From: Streptomyces mutabilis
GTDB lineage: Bacteria; Actinomycetota; Actinomycetes; Streptomycetales; Streptomycetaceae
Reading direction: 5' to 3'
NCBI RefSeq assembly: GCF_014649815.1
Contig: NZ_BMTT01000001.1
Coordinates: 806,001-870,000 of the forward strand
Length of the DNA: 64,000 bases
In this document: positions 1 through 7,832 of the stretch, piece by piece
Layout: every line of letters starts with the position of its first letter
Numbering within the stretch: the first letter of the stretch is position 1
The notes under the pieces: generated by a model
Seen by the model: the letters and a program-made list of their open reading frames with translations, nothing else
What the model was told of the DNA's origin: nothing
Databases searched by the model: none
Made by a program: the position numbers and the translations under genes

Positions 1-12
1 GTACGAGACCAG

Positions 13-77
13 ACCGTACGACGCGAAGACCGTTACACCGCGAAAAACGTACGATGCGAAAACCGTACGACGTGAAA
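13..77. repeat. Four near-tandem 16-17 bp repeats upstream of the PBP gene
   Basis: Four imperfect units resembling ACCGTACGACGCGAAA start at 13, 29, 46 and 62. The window begins with what may be part of a further unit (1-12), so the array may extend upstream. The array ends just before the preferred start codon of the penicillin-binding protein gene and contains the alternative ATG at 54, which argues that this stretch is leader or regulatory DNA rather than coding. Confidence 0.7.
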
Positions 78-95
78 CAGGAGTCCGTGCACGAG

Positions 96-2498
96 ATGAG
101 CGACGAGCCGCAGCCGCAGCCGCAGACCCCGGGCTGGGCGTCCAGAGAGTCACTGGCGGCCGGCGACCCACAGGCCGCGGGCCCCGAAGGCTCGGCCAAG
201 CCCAAGAAGCCGAAGCGAACCGGATGGCGCCGGCTGATCCCCACCTGGCGCATGGTGCTCGGCACCTTCGTCGTCGGCGTGCTGCTGCTGATCGGCGGCT
301 TCTTCGTCGGCTACTCCCTGGTCAAGATCCCGGCCGCCAACGCCCTCGCCACCGAACAGGCCAACGTCTACCTGTACGCCGACGGCAGCGTCATCGCCCG
401 CGACGGCGAGGTCAACCGGGAGAGCGTCGGCCTCGCCCGCATCTCCAAGGATGCCCAGCACGCCGTCCTGGCCGCCGAGGACCGCGACTTCTACACCGAG
501 TCCGCCGTCGACCCCGGGGCCATGATCCGCGCCGGCTGGAACACCGCCACCGGCAAGGGCAAGCAGTCCGGCTCCACCATCACCCAGCAGTACGTCAAGA
601 ACTACTACCTCGCCCAGGAACAGACCATCAGCCGCAAGGTGAAGGAGTTCTTCATCTCGATCAAGCTCGACCGCGAGAAGAGCAAGGACGAGATCCTCGA
701 GGGCTACCTCAACACCAGCTTCTTCGGACGCGGCGCCTACGGCATCCAGGCCGCCGCCCAGGCCTACTACGGCATCGACGCCAAGGACCTCACCGCCGGC
801 CAGGGCGCCTACCTCGCCTCCCTGCTCAACGCACCCAGCCAGTACGACGTCGTCGCCCACCCCGAGAACCGGCCCGCGGCCGAGTCCCGCTGGAACTACG
901 TCCTCGACGGCATGGTCAAGAAGGGCTGGCTCACCCAGTCCGAACGCGCCGCCCAGAAGTTCCCCGTGCCCAAGCAGTCCACGATCTCCACCGGCATGTC
1001 CGGACAGCGCGGCTACATCGTCAACATCGTCAAGGACTACCTGATCAGCAACGAGATCGTCGGCGAGGAGGAACTCGACCGCGGCGGCTACCGCATCACC
1101 ACCACCCTCCAGAAGGACAAGCAGGACGCCTTCGTCAAGGCCGTCGACGACAAGCTCATGTCCCAGCTGGACAAGAAGGAACGCGAGGTCGACACCTACG
1201 TCCGCGCCGGCGGCGCCTCGGTCGACCCCAAGACCGGCAAGGTCGTCGCCATGTACAACGGCATCGACTACGTCAAGCAGTACACACCCAACGCCACCCG
1301 CCGCGACTTCCAGGTCGGCTCCACCTTCAAGCCGTTCGTGTTCACCTCCGCCGTCGAGAACCACTCCGAGACGCAGGACGGCCGCACCATCAACCCGAAC
1401 ACGATCTACGACGGCACCAGCGAACGCCCCGTCCAGGGCTGGAGCGGCGGCCGCTACGCCCCCGAGAACGAGGACCACCGCGACTACGGCGACGTCACCG
1501 TCCGCGAGGCCACCGACAAGTCCGTGAACGCCGTGTACGCCCAGATGGCCGTCGACGTCGGCTCCGACAAGGTCATGCAGACCGCGATCGACCTCGGCCT
1601 CTCCAAGAACACCCCCGAGCTCACCCCCTCCCCCTCCATCGCCCTCGGCGTGGCCACCGCCAGCCCCCTCGACATGGCCGAGGCCTACGCCACCCTCGCC
1701 AACCACGGCAGGCACGGCACGTACACACTCGTCGAGAAGGTCATGAAGGACGGCAAGCACGAGGTCGACCTGCCCGAACGGCGCGAACACCAGGCCGTCA
1801 GCCGCGAGGCCGCCGACACCACCACCTCCGTCCTGCGCAGTGTCGTCCAGAACGGCACCGCCACCGCCGCCCAGGCGGCCGGCCGCCCCGCCGCCGGCAA
1901 GACCGGCACCGCCGAGGAGGACACCGCCGCCTGGTTCGCCGGCTACACCCCCGAACTCGCCACCGTCGTCGCGGTGATGGGCCAGGACCCGGAGACCGCC
2001 GCCCACAAGTCCCTCTACGGCGCGATGGGCCTGCCCCGCATCAACGGCGGCGGCGCCCCCGCGGAAATCTGGGGCCAGTACACCCGCGACGCCCTCAAGG
2101 GCGAACCCGTCACCGACTTCGACCTCCAGCTCCAGACCGGCGCCGACGTCACCGCCGCCCCGTCCGCCGACTCCTCCGACGAAGCGGGCAGCGGCGACGA
2201 GAGCGGCACCGGCGCCCCGGACGACGAGTCGAGCGGCAACGAGGAGACCGGCGCCGAGACCCCGGGCGGATCGGCCAGCAGCCCGCCGGGCGACACCTCC
2301 ACCGGCGGCCCCACCACGGGCGGCCCCACCACGGGCGGCCCCAGCACCGAGCCCGGCCCCACCGGCGGCGACGGAAGCGGGGACGACTCCTCGAACGGCG
2401 GCACCGAGGGCGGAGAGGGCGACACGACCGGCGCGGGCGGCGGCGACCCCGACACCGGGACGATCGCCGGCCTCCCCACCGACTCCCGGCGACCCTGA
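96..2498 (+). CDS. Bifunctional penicillin-binding protein (GT51 transglycosylase / transpeptidase)
   Basis: Class A penicillin-binding protein that polymerises and cross-links peptidoglycan outside the membrane. A short basic cytoplasmic tail is followed by a membrane anchor (about residues 52-76 of 800). The GT51 domain has EDRDFY with catalytic Glu near 128 and GSTITQQY near 159. The transpeptidase domain has STFK (Ser near 409), SVN near 476 and KTG near 602. The last 115 or so residues are a Ser/Thr/Gly/Pro-rich tail with GGPTT repeats and no PASTA domain. I start at ATG 96, with AGGAG at 79-83; an in-frame ATG at 54 has no ribosome site and lies within repeats. The gene is convergent with the exporter gene, 12 bp away. 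Confidence 0.93.
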   Translation: MSDEPQPQPQTPGWASRESLAAGDPQAAGPEGSAKPKKPKRTGWRRLIPTWRMVLGTFVVGVLLLIGGFFVGYSLVKIPAANALATEQANVYLYADGSVIARDGEVNRESVGLARISKDAQHAVLAAEDRDFYTESAVDPGAMIRAGWNTATGKGKQSGSTITQQYVKNYYLAQEQTISRKVKEFFISIKLDREKSKDEILEGYLNTSFFGRGAYGIQAAAQAYYGIDAKDLTAGQGAYLASLLNAPSQYDVVAHPENRPAAESRWNYVLDGMVKKGWLTQSERAAQKFPVPKQSTISTGMSGQRGYIVNIVKDYLISNEIVGEEELDRGGYRITTTLQKDKQDAFVKAVDDKLMSQLDKKEREVDTYVRAGGASVDPKTGKVVAMYNGIDYVKQYTPNATRRDFQVGSTFKPFVFTSAVENHSETQDGRTINPNTIYDGTSERPVQGWSGGRYAPENEDHRDYGDVTVREATDKSVNAVYAQMAVDVGSDKVMQTAIDLGLSKNTPELTPSPSIALGVATASPLDMAEAYATLANHGRHGTYTLVEKVMKDGKHEVDLPERREHQAVSREAADTTTSVLRSVVQNGTATAAQAAGRPAAGKTGTAEEDTAAWFAGYTPELATVVAVMGQDPETAAHKSLYGAMGLPRINGGGAPAEIWGQYTRDALKGEPVTDFDLQLQTGADVTAAPSADSSDEAGSGDESGTGAPDDESSGNEETGAETPGGSASSPPGDTSTGGPTTGGPTTGGPSTEPGPTGGDGSGDDSSNGGTEGGEGDTTGAGGGDPDTGTIAGLPTDSRRP

Positions 2499-2510
2499 CG
2501 CATCCGGGGC

Positions 2511-2831
2511 TCAGTGACCGGAAGTCGCCTTCAGCCCCACCACCGCCACCAGCAGCAGACAGATGAAGAAGATCCGGGCGGCGGTCGCCGGCTCCCCCAG
2601 CACCACCATGCCGAGCACCGCCGCACCGGCCGCACCGATGCCCACCCACACGCCGTAAGCGGTACCGATGGGCAGCGTCCGCGCCGCGTACGACAGCAGC
2701 ATCATGCTCGCGACGATCCCGGCACCGGTGAACACACTCGGCCACAGCCGCGTGAAACCGTCGGTGTACTTCATCCCGATCGACCAGCCGACCTCGAGCA
2801 GACCGGCGACGACGAGCAGAACCCACGCCAT
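2511..2831 (-). CDS. sugE: Small multidrug resistance family guanidinium exporter (Gdx/SugE type)
   Basis: A 106-residue protein with four hydrophobic helices, the standard SMR size. It follows the SugE/Gdx pattern closely: an early GLLEVGWSIGMKYTDG with the membrane Glu at residue 13, then LPIGTAYGVWVGIGAAGA. SugE-type SMR proteins export guanidinium in exchange for protons as antiparallel dimers. The start is ATG 2831, preceded by GGAGG eight bases away. A guanidine-III riboswitch lies just upstream, which strongly supports guanidinium rather than drugs as substrate. Convergent with the PBP gene. Confidence 0.92.
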   Translation of the reverse strand: MAWVLLVVAGLLEVGWSIGMKYTDGFTRLWPSVFTGAGIVASMMLLSYAARTLPIGTAYGVWVGIGAAGAAVLGMVVLGEPATAARIFFICLLLVAVVGLKATSGH

Positions 2832-2866
2832 GACAGGCACCTCCGTGAAACGAACTGAACGGTGGT

Positions 2867-2910
2867 GCGTCGTCTTTTCCTTCACCCGGTACGGCGCGTC
2901 TCGTCGGGTG
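2867..2910 (-). promoter_or_regulatory. Guanidine-III (ykkC-III) riboswitch
   Basis: Read on the minus strand from 2910, the segment has a 5' stem CACCCG pairing with CGGGTG (6 bp), the conserved ACGAG after the first strand, GCGCCGTACC before the second strand, and a 3' AAGACGACGC that can form the pseudoknot with GCGCCGT (one C-A mismatch). Order, spacing and conserved bases match the guanidine-III class as I know it from Thermobifida. It lies about 36 nt before the SugE/Gdx start, so guanidinium binding would be expected to free the GGAGG ribosome site and switch the exporter on. Confidence 0.85.
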
Positions 2911-2938
2911 CTTCCCAAGGTAGCAAAAACAGGAAAAA

Positions 2939-2966
2939 GGGGCTGGTGACCTTGATCACCAGCCCC
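2939..2966 (-). terminator. Intrinsic terminator of the GroES-like gene
   Basis: An 11-bp perfect stem (GGGGCTGGTGA / TCACCAGCCCC) with a 6-nt loop. On the minus strand it is followed by CCTTTTTCC. It lies just beyond the GroES-like stop codon and upstream of the riboswitch, so the exporter is probably transcribed separately. Confidence 0.85.
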
Positions 2967-2988
2967 TGAAGCCCGTTGCGGCCCCGAT

Positions 2989-3342
2989 TCAGAGATACAG
3001 CCCGGTGGAGTCCTCCGACCCCTCGAACCGGTCCGCGGCCACCGCATGCAGATCACGCTCACGCATCAGCACGTAACCCACACCCCGGACCTCGACCTCC
3101 GCCCGGTCCTCCGGGTCGTACAGAACCCGGTCACCCGGCTCCACGGTCCGCACGTTCTGCCCCACCGCGACGACCTCGGCCCAGGCCAGCCGCTTGCCGA
3201 CGGCAGCCGTCGCGGGAATCAGGATGCCACCCCCCGAACGCCGCTCGCCCTCACCGGTGTCCTGCCGCACGAGTACACGGTCGTGCAGCATCCGGATCGG
3301 CAGCTTGTCGTCCTGCGGGTGCTCGTTTCTCTTGGCGCTCAC
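2989..3342 (-). CDS. GroES-family co-chaperonin-like protein
   Basis: A 117-residue protein with a GroES fold signature: PIRMLHDRVLVRQD near residues 15-28, a GGGILIP segment corresponding to the mobile loop region, then VVAVGQNVRTVEPGDRVLYDP. It is longer than canonical GroES (about 100 residues) because of a charged N-terminal extension and a C-terminal tail. No groEL is adjacent, so it is a stand-alone paralogue; whether it still caps GroEL is unknown. Transcribed in the same direction as the DUF3618 gene 24 bp upstream. Confidence 0.85.
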   Translation of the reverse strand: MSAKRNEHPQDDKLPIRMLHDRVLVRQDTGEGERRSGGGILIPATAAVGKRLAWAEVVAVGQNVRTVEPGDRVLYDPEDRAEVEVRGVGYVLMRERDLHAVAADRFEGSEDSTGLYL

Positions 3343-3366
3343 GCCCTGAAACCTACCTGTCCCCGC

Positions 3367-3699
3367 TCAGCGCTTGCGCCGCCGGGTACCGCCCAGGGCC
3401 AGCAGCCCCACCACCCCGACCACGACCAGCGCGACGGGCACGACCCGCTCCATCCGCGGCGCGCCGTCCTCGTCCACGAACTGCGACTTCACATCGCTGA
3501 CCACACGATTGACCCCGACGTACGCCCGTCCGAGGGTGTGGTCGACGCTGGAAGCGACCTTCGCCTTCGCATCGTCCATGATCGTCTTCGGATGCACCCG
3601 CATCCCGATCTCGTCGAGCGTCTCGGCCAGCACTGCGCGGCGGCGCTCGATGTCCGCCTCGATCTGCGCCGGGGTTCTGATGTCCGACGTGTCCGCCAC
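3367..3699 (-). CDS. DUF3618 family small membrane protein
   Basis: A 110-residue protein. The N-terminal half has the DUF3618 pattern (RTPAQIEADIERRRAVLAET, then LDEIGMRVHPKTI), an amphipathic helical region. A single transmembrane helix (VVPVALVVVGVVGLLALG, about residues 86-103) ends in a basic RRRKR tail. No enzymatic motif is present and the function is unknown. It is divergent from bcp and probably shares a transcript with the GroES-like gene. Confidence 0.85.
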   Translation of the reverse strand: MADTSDIRTPAQIEADIERRRAVLAETLDEIGMRVHPKTIMDDAKAKVASSVDHTLGRAYVGVNRVVSDVKSQFVDEDGAPRMERVVPVALVVVGVVGLLALGGTRRRKR

Positions 3700-3779
3700 C
3701 GTACGCCTCCGAAGTCATCCGACACTGTCCCGGACAGTCTGTCAGCTACTCGCTCCGCCGCACTGTCAGGACCCCCCGT

Positions 3780-3785
3780 TACGCT
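3780..3785 (+). promoter_or_regulatory. Predicted -10 box (TACGCT) of leaderless bcp
   Basis: TACGCT fits the TANNNT consensus and ends 6 nt before the bcp ATG. No ribosome site is visible, so transcription should begin at or next to the start codon. Confidence 0.5.
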
Positions 3786-3791
3786 GGATCG

Positions 3792-4259
3792 ATGAGCGAG
3801 CGACTCCAGCCCGGGGACCCTGCCCCCGCCTTCACCCTCCCGGACGCCGACGGCAACGAGGTGTCCCTCTCGGACCACAAGGGCCGCAAGGTCATCGTCT
3901 ACTTCTACCCCGCGGCGCTTACCCCCGGCTGCACGAAGCAGGCGTGCGACTTCACGGACAACCTGGAGCTGCTGGCCGGCGCCGGGTACGACGTCATCGG
4001 CATCTCCCCCGACAAGCCGGAGAAGCTGGCCAAGTTCCGCGACACGGAGTCCCTGAAGGTCACCCTCCTCGCCGACCCGGACAAGAAGGTCCTCGACGCG
4101 TACGGCGCCTTCGGCGAGAAGAAGAACTACGGCAAGACCTACATGGGCGTCATCCGCTCCACGATCGTGGTGGACGAGGAGGGCAAGGTCGAACGGGCCC
4201 TGTACAACGTCCGCGCCACGGGCCACGTAGCCAAGATCATCAAGGACCTGGGCGTCTGA
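3792..4259 (+). CDS. bcp: Thiol peroxidase, BCP/PrxQ family
   Basis: A 155-residue peroxiredoxin that reduces peroxides in the cytoplasm using thioredoxin. The active-site segment TPGCTKQACDF holds peroxidatic Cys47 and resolving Cys52, the five-residue spacing of two-cysteine BCP proteins. GISPDKPEKLAKF and the C-terminal half are also typical. There is no Shine-Dalgarno sequence; instead TACGCT ends six bases before ATG 3792, consistent with a leaderless transcript. A strong hairpin follows the stop codon. Confidence 0.95.
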   Translation: MSERLQPGDPAPAFTLPDADGNEVSLSDHKGRKVIVYFYPAALTPGCTKQACDFTDNLELLAGAGYDVIGISPDKPEKLAKFRDTESLKVTLLADPDKKVLDAYGAFGEKKNYGKTYMGVIRSTIVVDEEGKVERALYNVRATGHVAKIIKDLGV

Positions 4260-4274
4260 GTCCCCCTCTTGGCG

Positions 4275-4310
4275 GGGCCCGTGCCGGAGCCTTCCGGTGC
4301 GGGCCCTTCC
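4275..4310 (+). terminator. Terminator of bcp
   Basis: An outer stem GGGCCCG / CGGGCCC and an inner stem CCGGA / TCCGG form a long GC hairpin starting 16 nt after the bcp stop, followed by TTCC. Confidence 0.75.
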
Positions 4311-4393
4311 GCATTCCGCGCGTGACTGTCCGATAAACGGTCCGTTACTCCGTACGAGGCTGCGAACGGGTGGCCGAGGACGGAGGGGAATCG

Positions 4394-5038
4394 ATGGGGG
4401 CGAGCGTGTACAGCAGGGAGCGGCTGGAGGAGGCGGCTCGAGGGGCGCGGACGCTGTCGGACGCGTTGGTGCGGTTGGGGGTGGATCCGAGGAGTTCCAC
4501 GCGGCGCTATGTCATGGCGCGGATGAAGCGGCTGGGGGTGGACACCGCCCACTTCCAGCGTGAGGGGGTGAAGTGGACCCGGGAGGTTCTCCAGGAAGCA
4601 GTCACAGCTTCGACGAACATGTGCGAGGTACTCCGACATCTCGGACTGGAAGTGGTCGGCGGGCACCACACGCACATCAGCCGACGCATCAAGTCGTACG
4701 GCATCGACATCTCGCACTTCCAGCTGCCGACCCGGAGGGGCAAGGCCTGGCGCCCCCGGACGCCGGAAGGGGTGCTCGTCGAGCAGCTGTCTTCCCAGGC
4801 CCGGCGTATTCCGAGCGACCGCCTCAAGTGGGCCATGACGACCACGGGCGCACCGGAGCAGTGCGCCGTCTGTGGCACTGGAACCGCCTGGCGAGGGCGC
4901 CCGCTCCCTCTCGAGGTCGATCACATCGATGGCAACTGGCGGAACAACCGCGTTGAGAACCTCCGCTTCCTCTGCCCCAACTGCCACTCGACGACTGACA
5001 ATTACCGGGGACGGGGTAAAGGGCGTACCCACGCATGA
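4394..5038 (+). CDS. HNH nuclease-like protein with two N-terminal repeat modules (first of a tandem pair)
   Basis: A 214-residue protein. Two diverged modules (about residues 7-54 and 61-109) each end in a short HF motif (VDTAHFQ, IDISHFQ) and look like small helical, possibly DNA-recognition, units. The C-terminal HNH domain has Cys157/Cys160, LEVDHIDGNWRNN (Asp176-His177) and Cys194/Cys197-His198, the treble-clef zinc and metal ligands. I start at ATG 4394 because GGAGG lies 7 nt upstream; an in-frame GTG at 4370 lacks a site. The stop overlaps the next ATG (ATGA), so the pair is coupled. G+C appears lower than in neighbours, suggesting transfer. Biological role unknown. Confidence 0.85.
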   Translation: MGASVYSRERLEEAARGARTLSDALVRLGVDPRSSTRRYVMARMKRLGVDTAHFQREGVKWTREVLQEAVTASTNMCEVLRHLGLEVVGGHHTHISRRIKSYGIDISHFQLPTRRGKAWRPRTPEGVLVEQLSSQARRIPSDRLKWAMTTTGAPEQCAVCGTGTAWRGRPLPLEVDHIDGNWRNNRVENLRFLCPNCHSTTDNYRGRGKGRTHA

Positions 5039-5700
5039 GCAACGGAGTGCGGTACACCCGCGATCGACTCACAGAAGCCGCCGCGCGGTGTTCCAGCATC
5101 GACGAAGTGATCGCTTTCTTCGGCACCCAGCCGTACGGCCATCTCCGTAGGTACCTCACGAGACGGTTCGCTTACTTCAGCATCGACATCTCGCATTTCG
5201 CGCCCTCCGGCAGGCTCCTCCGCCCCAGTGTTGAAGAGCTGCGTCTCGCAGTCGCCGATTCCGTCTCGATCGCTGAACTGCTTCGCCGACTGGGACGCCC
5301 GGACGGGGGCACCCAGCGCGCCCTGTTGCGTCAGTGGCTCGCCGAAGAGAGCATCTCGACGGCTCACTTCCTTGGCCAAGCGCACCAGCGAGGCGGGGCG
5401 GGCACGACACCACTGAAGCGTCCTGAGGAGATCCTGGTCAAACACGACGGCAAGCGCCGGACAAAGACCGTCTTGCTGCGCCGGGCGCTTCGCGAAATCG
5501 GCGTGGCTGAGCAGTGTGCAGAGTGTGGCACCGGCCCCGAATGGCTCGGCAAGCCGATGACACTGGAAGTCGACCACATCGACGGTGACTGGAGCAACGA
5601 CCGGCCTGCGAACCTGAGGCTGCTCTGCCCGAACTGCCACGCCGCCACGGACACCTGGTCCCGCGGAGGCCGCGGTAGGCAAGTGGCTGACGACCGGTAG
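5035..5700 (+). CDS. HNH nuclease-like protein, second of the tandem pair
   Basis: A 221-residue paralogue of the preceding protein with the same plan. Two N-terminal modules (about residues 7-56 and 64-113) end in IDISHF and ISTAHF. The HNH domain has Cys161/Cys164, LEVDHIDGDWSND (Asp180-His181) and Cys198/Cys201-His202, so both copies keep the catalytic residues. It is translationally coupled to the first through an ATGA overlap and ends 12 bp before tRNA-Leu. Two linked, diverged copies suggest a heterodimeric enzyme or a recent duplication. No methyltransferase or immunity partner is adjacent. Confidence 0.83.
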   Translation: MSNGVRYTRDRLTEAAARCSSIDEVIAFFGTQPYGHLRRYLTRRFAYFSIDISHFAPSGRLLRPSVEELRLAVADSVSIAELLRRLGRPDGGTQRALLRQWLAEESISTAHFLGQAHQRGGAGTTPLKRPEEILVKHDGKRRTKTVLLRRALREIGVAEQCAECGTGPEWLGKPMTLEVDHIDGDWSNDRPANLRLLCPNCHAATDTWSRGGRGRQVADDR

Positions 5701-5712
5701 CATGGCCGCAAT

Positions 5713-5795
5713 GCGGCCGTTGCTGAATGGTATAAGCAGAGGTTTTAGGTGCCTCGGGGCATTTGCCCATGTGGGTTCGACTCCCATCGGCCGCA
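5713..5795 (+). tRNA. tRNA-Leu (anticodon UAG, reads CUA)
   Basis: An 83-nt class II tRNA. The acceptor stem GCGGCCG pairs with CGGCCGC, the D-arm has GCT/AGC, the anticodon stem GAGGT/GCCTC closes the loop TTTAGGT (anticodon TAG), a long variable arm follows, and the T-arm carries TTCGACT. CUA is a rare leucine codon in high-G+C genomes. The two HNH genes lie just before its 5' end and a strong hairpin follows it. Confidence 0.95.
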
Positions 5796-5804
5796 CCCAC
5801 GATG

Positions 5805-5831
5805 AGGGGCTGCCCCAGTAGGGCAGCCCCT
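5805..5831. terminator. Bidirectional terminator between tRNA-Leu and rdgB
   Basis: A perfect 11-bp inverted repeat AGGGGCTGCCC / GGGCAGCCCCT with a 5-nt loop lies between the 3' end of tRNA-Leu and the convergent rdgB stop codon. Confidence 0.85.
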
Positions 5832-5841
5832 CCGGCTCACG

Positions 5842-6444
5842 TCAGCCCAACAGCTCCCGCACCACCGGCACCAGCGCCCGGAACGCCTTCCCTCGATGGC
5901 TGATCGCGTTCTTCTCGTCCGCAGTCAGTTCCGCGCAGGTCCTCGTCTCGCCCTCCGGCTGGAGGATCGGGTCGTAGCCGAAGCCGCCCGTGCCGGCGGG
6001 GGCGTGGCGGAGGGTGCCTCGGAGTTGGCCCTCGACGACTCGTTCGGTGCCGTCGGGCAGGGCCAGCGCCGCCGCACAGGCGAAGTGCGCGCCGCGGTGT
6101 TCGTCGGCGATGTCGCCGATCTGGGCGAGGAGGAGGTCGAGGTTGGCCTTGTCGTCGCCGTGGCGGCCGGCCCAGCGGGCCGAGAAGATGCCCGGCGCGC
6201 CGTTCAGGACGTCGACGCAGAGGCCGGAGTCGTCGGCGACGGCGGGCAGGCCGGTGGCCCGGGCGAGGGCATGGGCCTTGAGGAGGGCGTTCTCGGCGAA
6301 GGTGACGCCGGTCTCCTTGACGTCGGGGATCTCCGGGTAGGCGTCCGCGCCGACGAGTTCGTGGGGCAGGCCGGCGTCGGCGAGGATGGCCCTGAGTTCG
6401 GTGATCTTTCCGGCGTTGCGGGTGGCGAGGATGAGGCGGGTCAT
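5842..6444 (-). CDS. rdgB: Non-canonical purine NTP pyrophosphatase (RdgB/HAM1)
   Basis: A 200-residue house-cleaning enzyme that hydrolyses dITP, XTP and ITP to monophosphates and so keeps deaminated purines out of nucleic acid. Family signatures are visible: ATRNAGKITELRAIL at the N terminus, ADDSGLCVDVLNGAPGIFSARWAG in the middle (with the catalytic acidic pair), and GGFGYDPI and SHRGKAF near the C terminus. Length is normal. rph lies upstream on the same strand, a conserved pairing in actinobacteria, here separated by a lipoprotein gene. Confidence 0.96.
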   Translation of the reverse strand: MTRLILATRNAGKITELRAILADAGLPHELVGADAYPEIPDVKETGVTFAENALLKAHALARATGLPAVADDSGLCVDVLNGAPGIFSARWAGRHGDDKANLDLLLAQIGDIADEHRGAHFACAAALALPDGTERVVEGQLRGTLRHAPAGTGGFGYDPILQPEGETRTCAELTADEKNAISHRGKAFRALVPVVRELLG

Positions 6445-6490
6445 GGGGTCCAGTATTCCGGACCCCTGAGTCCGTCCCGTCGGCCCGTCC

Positions 6491-6898
6491 TTACGGCGTG
6501 CAGACCTTGGTCAGTTCGCCGGCCGCGTCGGTGACGGGGCTGAGGTCGGGGGTGTCGTCGCCGTTCTCGACGGAGGTGCGGACGTTGTCGACGGCCTTGC
6601 CGAGGTCTTCGACGGCCTTGTTGACGTCGGCGTCGTCGGTCTGGTCGCCGATCTCGTCGAGGTTCTTGTCTATGGAGTTGAGGGATTCCTCGAGTTGCGT
6701 CGGGTCGTTGGACGCGTTCTCCACGGCTTGCTGGAGGGCGGTGACGCTGTCGGCTATGGCGTCGGCGGTCTGGACGCAGTCGAGTGCCTTGTCGACGGCG
6801 TCGCAGCCGGTGGTGAGGCCGGCCGTCAGGGCGAAGGTCGCCACGGCTGCGGCGGTGACGGTGGTGCGGCGAAGGCTGCGGTGGCGGCTCGCGGCCAT
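6491..6898 (-). CDS. Putative small lipoprotein, function unknown
   Basis: A 135-residue exported protein. The N terminus has two arginines, a hydrophobic stretch and a lipobox-like LTTGC with Cys at residue 32. The mature part is acidic, Asp/Asn/Val-rich and predicted helical (repeated small-residue heptads such as ADSVTALQQAVENA), with a second and third cysteine at about 41 and 133. No catalytic motif is seen. It sits between rdgB and rph on the same strand. A secreted or cell-envelope-attached helical protein is likely; the substrate or partner cannot be read. Confidence 0.8.
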   Translation of the reverse strand: MAASRHRSLRRTTVTAAAVATFALTAGLTTGCDAVDKALDCVQTADAIADSVTALQQAVENASNDPTQLEESLNSIDKNLDEIGDQTDDADVNKAVEDLGKAVDNVRTSVENGDDTPDLSPVTDAAGELTKVCTP

Positions 6899-6958
6899 GG
6901 GTCTCGGTCCTCCCCTTGGGACAGGGCCGGGCGGCCCGTGTGCGGTCGGTGCGGCGGC

Positions 6959-6988
6959 GGGCGTACAACCGGCTTCGGCTGTACGCCC
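6959..6988 (-). terminator. Hairpin downstream of rph
   Basis: A perfect 9-bp stem (GGGCGTACA / TGTACGCCC) with a 12-nt loop lies about 90 nt past the rph stop and upstream of the lipoprotein gene. It has no T-run, as is common for streptomycete terminators. Confidence 0.5.
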
Positions 6989-7078
6989 GTAGAACTGCTG
7001 TGCTGCCGCTCGTACTGCTAGTGACGCTGTGGCGGGCGGTCGAGTTGCGCCTCCCGGCCGCCTTTCTTGGCGCGCTCT

Positions 7079-7819
7079 TTACTTTTCGAGGACGGTACCA
7101 AGCGCCTTGCGCTGGAGTTCGGCGAGTTCCGTGCAGCCGGCGGCGGCGAGGTCGAGGAGGGTGTTGAGTTCGTCGCGGTCGAAGGGTGCGGCTTCGGCGG
7201 TGCCCTGGACCTCGACGAAGCGGCCGTCGCCGGTGCAGACGACGTTCATGTCGGTGTCGGCGCGGACGTCTTCCTCGTAGCGGAGGTCGAGGAGGGGGGT
7301 GCCGTCGACGATGCCGACGGAGACGGCGGAGACGGTGCCGGTGAGGGGCTTGCGGCTGGGCTTGATCAGTTTCTTGGTGTGCTGGGCCCAGGTGATGGCG
7401 TCGGCGAGGGCGACGTAGGCGCCGGTGATGGCGGCCGTGCGGGTGCCGCCGTCGGCCTGGAGGACGTCGCAGTCGAGGACGATGGTGTTCTCGCCGAGCG
7501 CCTTGTAGTCGATGACGGCGCGCAGGGAGCGGCCGATGAGGCGGCTGATCTCGTGGGTGCGGCCGCCGATGCGGCCCTTGACGGATTCGCGGTCGCCGCG
7601 GGTGTTGGTGGCGCGGGGGAGCATGGCGTACTCGGCGGTGACCCAGCCTTCGCCGCTGCCCTTGCGCCAGCGGGGGACGCCTTCGGTGACGGAGGCGTTG
7701 CAGAGGACTTTGGTGTCGCCGAAGGAGACGAGGACGGAGCCTTCGGCGTGCTTGCTCCAGCCGCGTTCGATGGTGACGGGGCGGAGTTGCTGAGGGGTGC
7801 GGCCGTCGATGCGTGACAT
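7079..7819 (-). CDS. rph: Ribonuclease PH
   Basis: A 246-residue phosphorolytic 3'-5' exoribonuclease that trims tRNA 3' ends, normally a hexameric ring. Hallmarks: [13 protein letters not shown] at the start, [16 protein letters not shown], the phosphate-binding and active-site region [18 protein letters not shown]-like segment around residues 85-105, and [25 protein letters not shown] ends seven bases upstream of ATG 7819 with no Shine-Dalgarno, so the mRNA is probably leaderless. Confidence 0.96.
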   Translation of the reverse strand: MSRIDGRTPQQLRPVTIERGWSKHAEGSVLVSFGDTKVLCNASVTEGVPRWRKGSGEGWVTAEYAMLPRATNTRGDRESVKGRIGGRTHEISRLIGRSLRAVIDYKALGENTIVLDCDVLQADGGTRTAAITGAYVALADAITWAQHTKKLIKPSRKPLTGTVSAVSVGIVDGTPLLDLRYEEDVRADTDMNVVCTGDGRFVEVQGTAEAAPFDRDELNTLLDLAAAGCTELAELQRKALGTVLEK

Positions 7820-7826
7820 GCGGGTG

Positions 7827-7832
7827 AGCCTA
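7827..7832 (-). promoter_or_regulatory. Predicted -10 box (TAGGCT) of leaderless rph
   Basis: On the minus strand TAGGCT (TANNNT) ends 7 nt before the rph ATG, with no ribosome-binding site in the interval. Confidence 0.5.

Noticed and set aside
54-95. Upstream ATG for the PBP
   Set aside because: No ribosome site and located inside the leader repeats; ATG 96 has AGGAG.
150-2006. Long minus-strand open frame across the PBP gene
   Set aside because: Gly/Val/Asp-rich antisense translation typical of high-G+C shadows; the plus frame has full PBP motifs.
5035-5795. Integration site at the tRNA-Leu gene
   Set aside because: No duplicated tRNA 3' end and no integrase in the window; the HNH genes lie on the 5' side.
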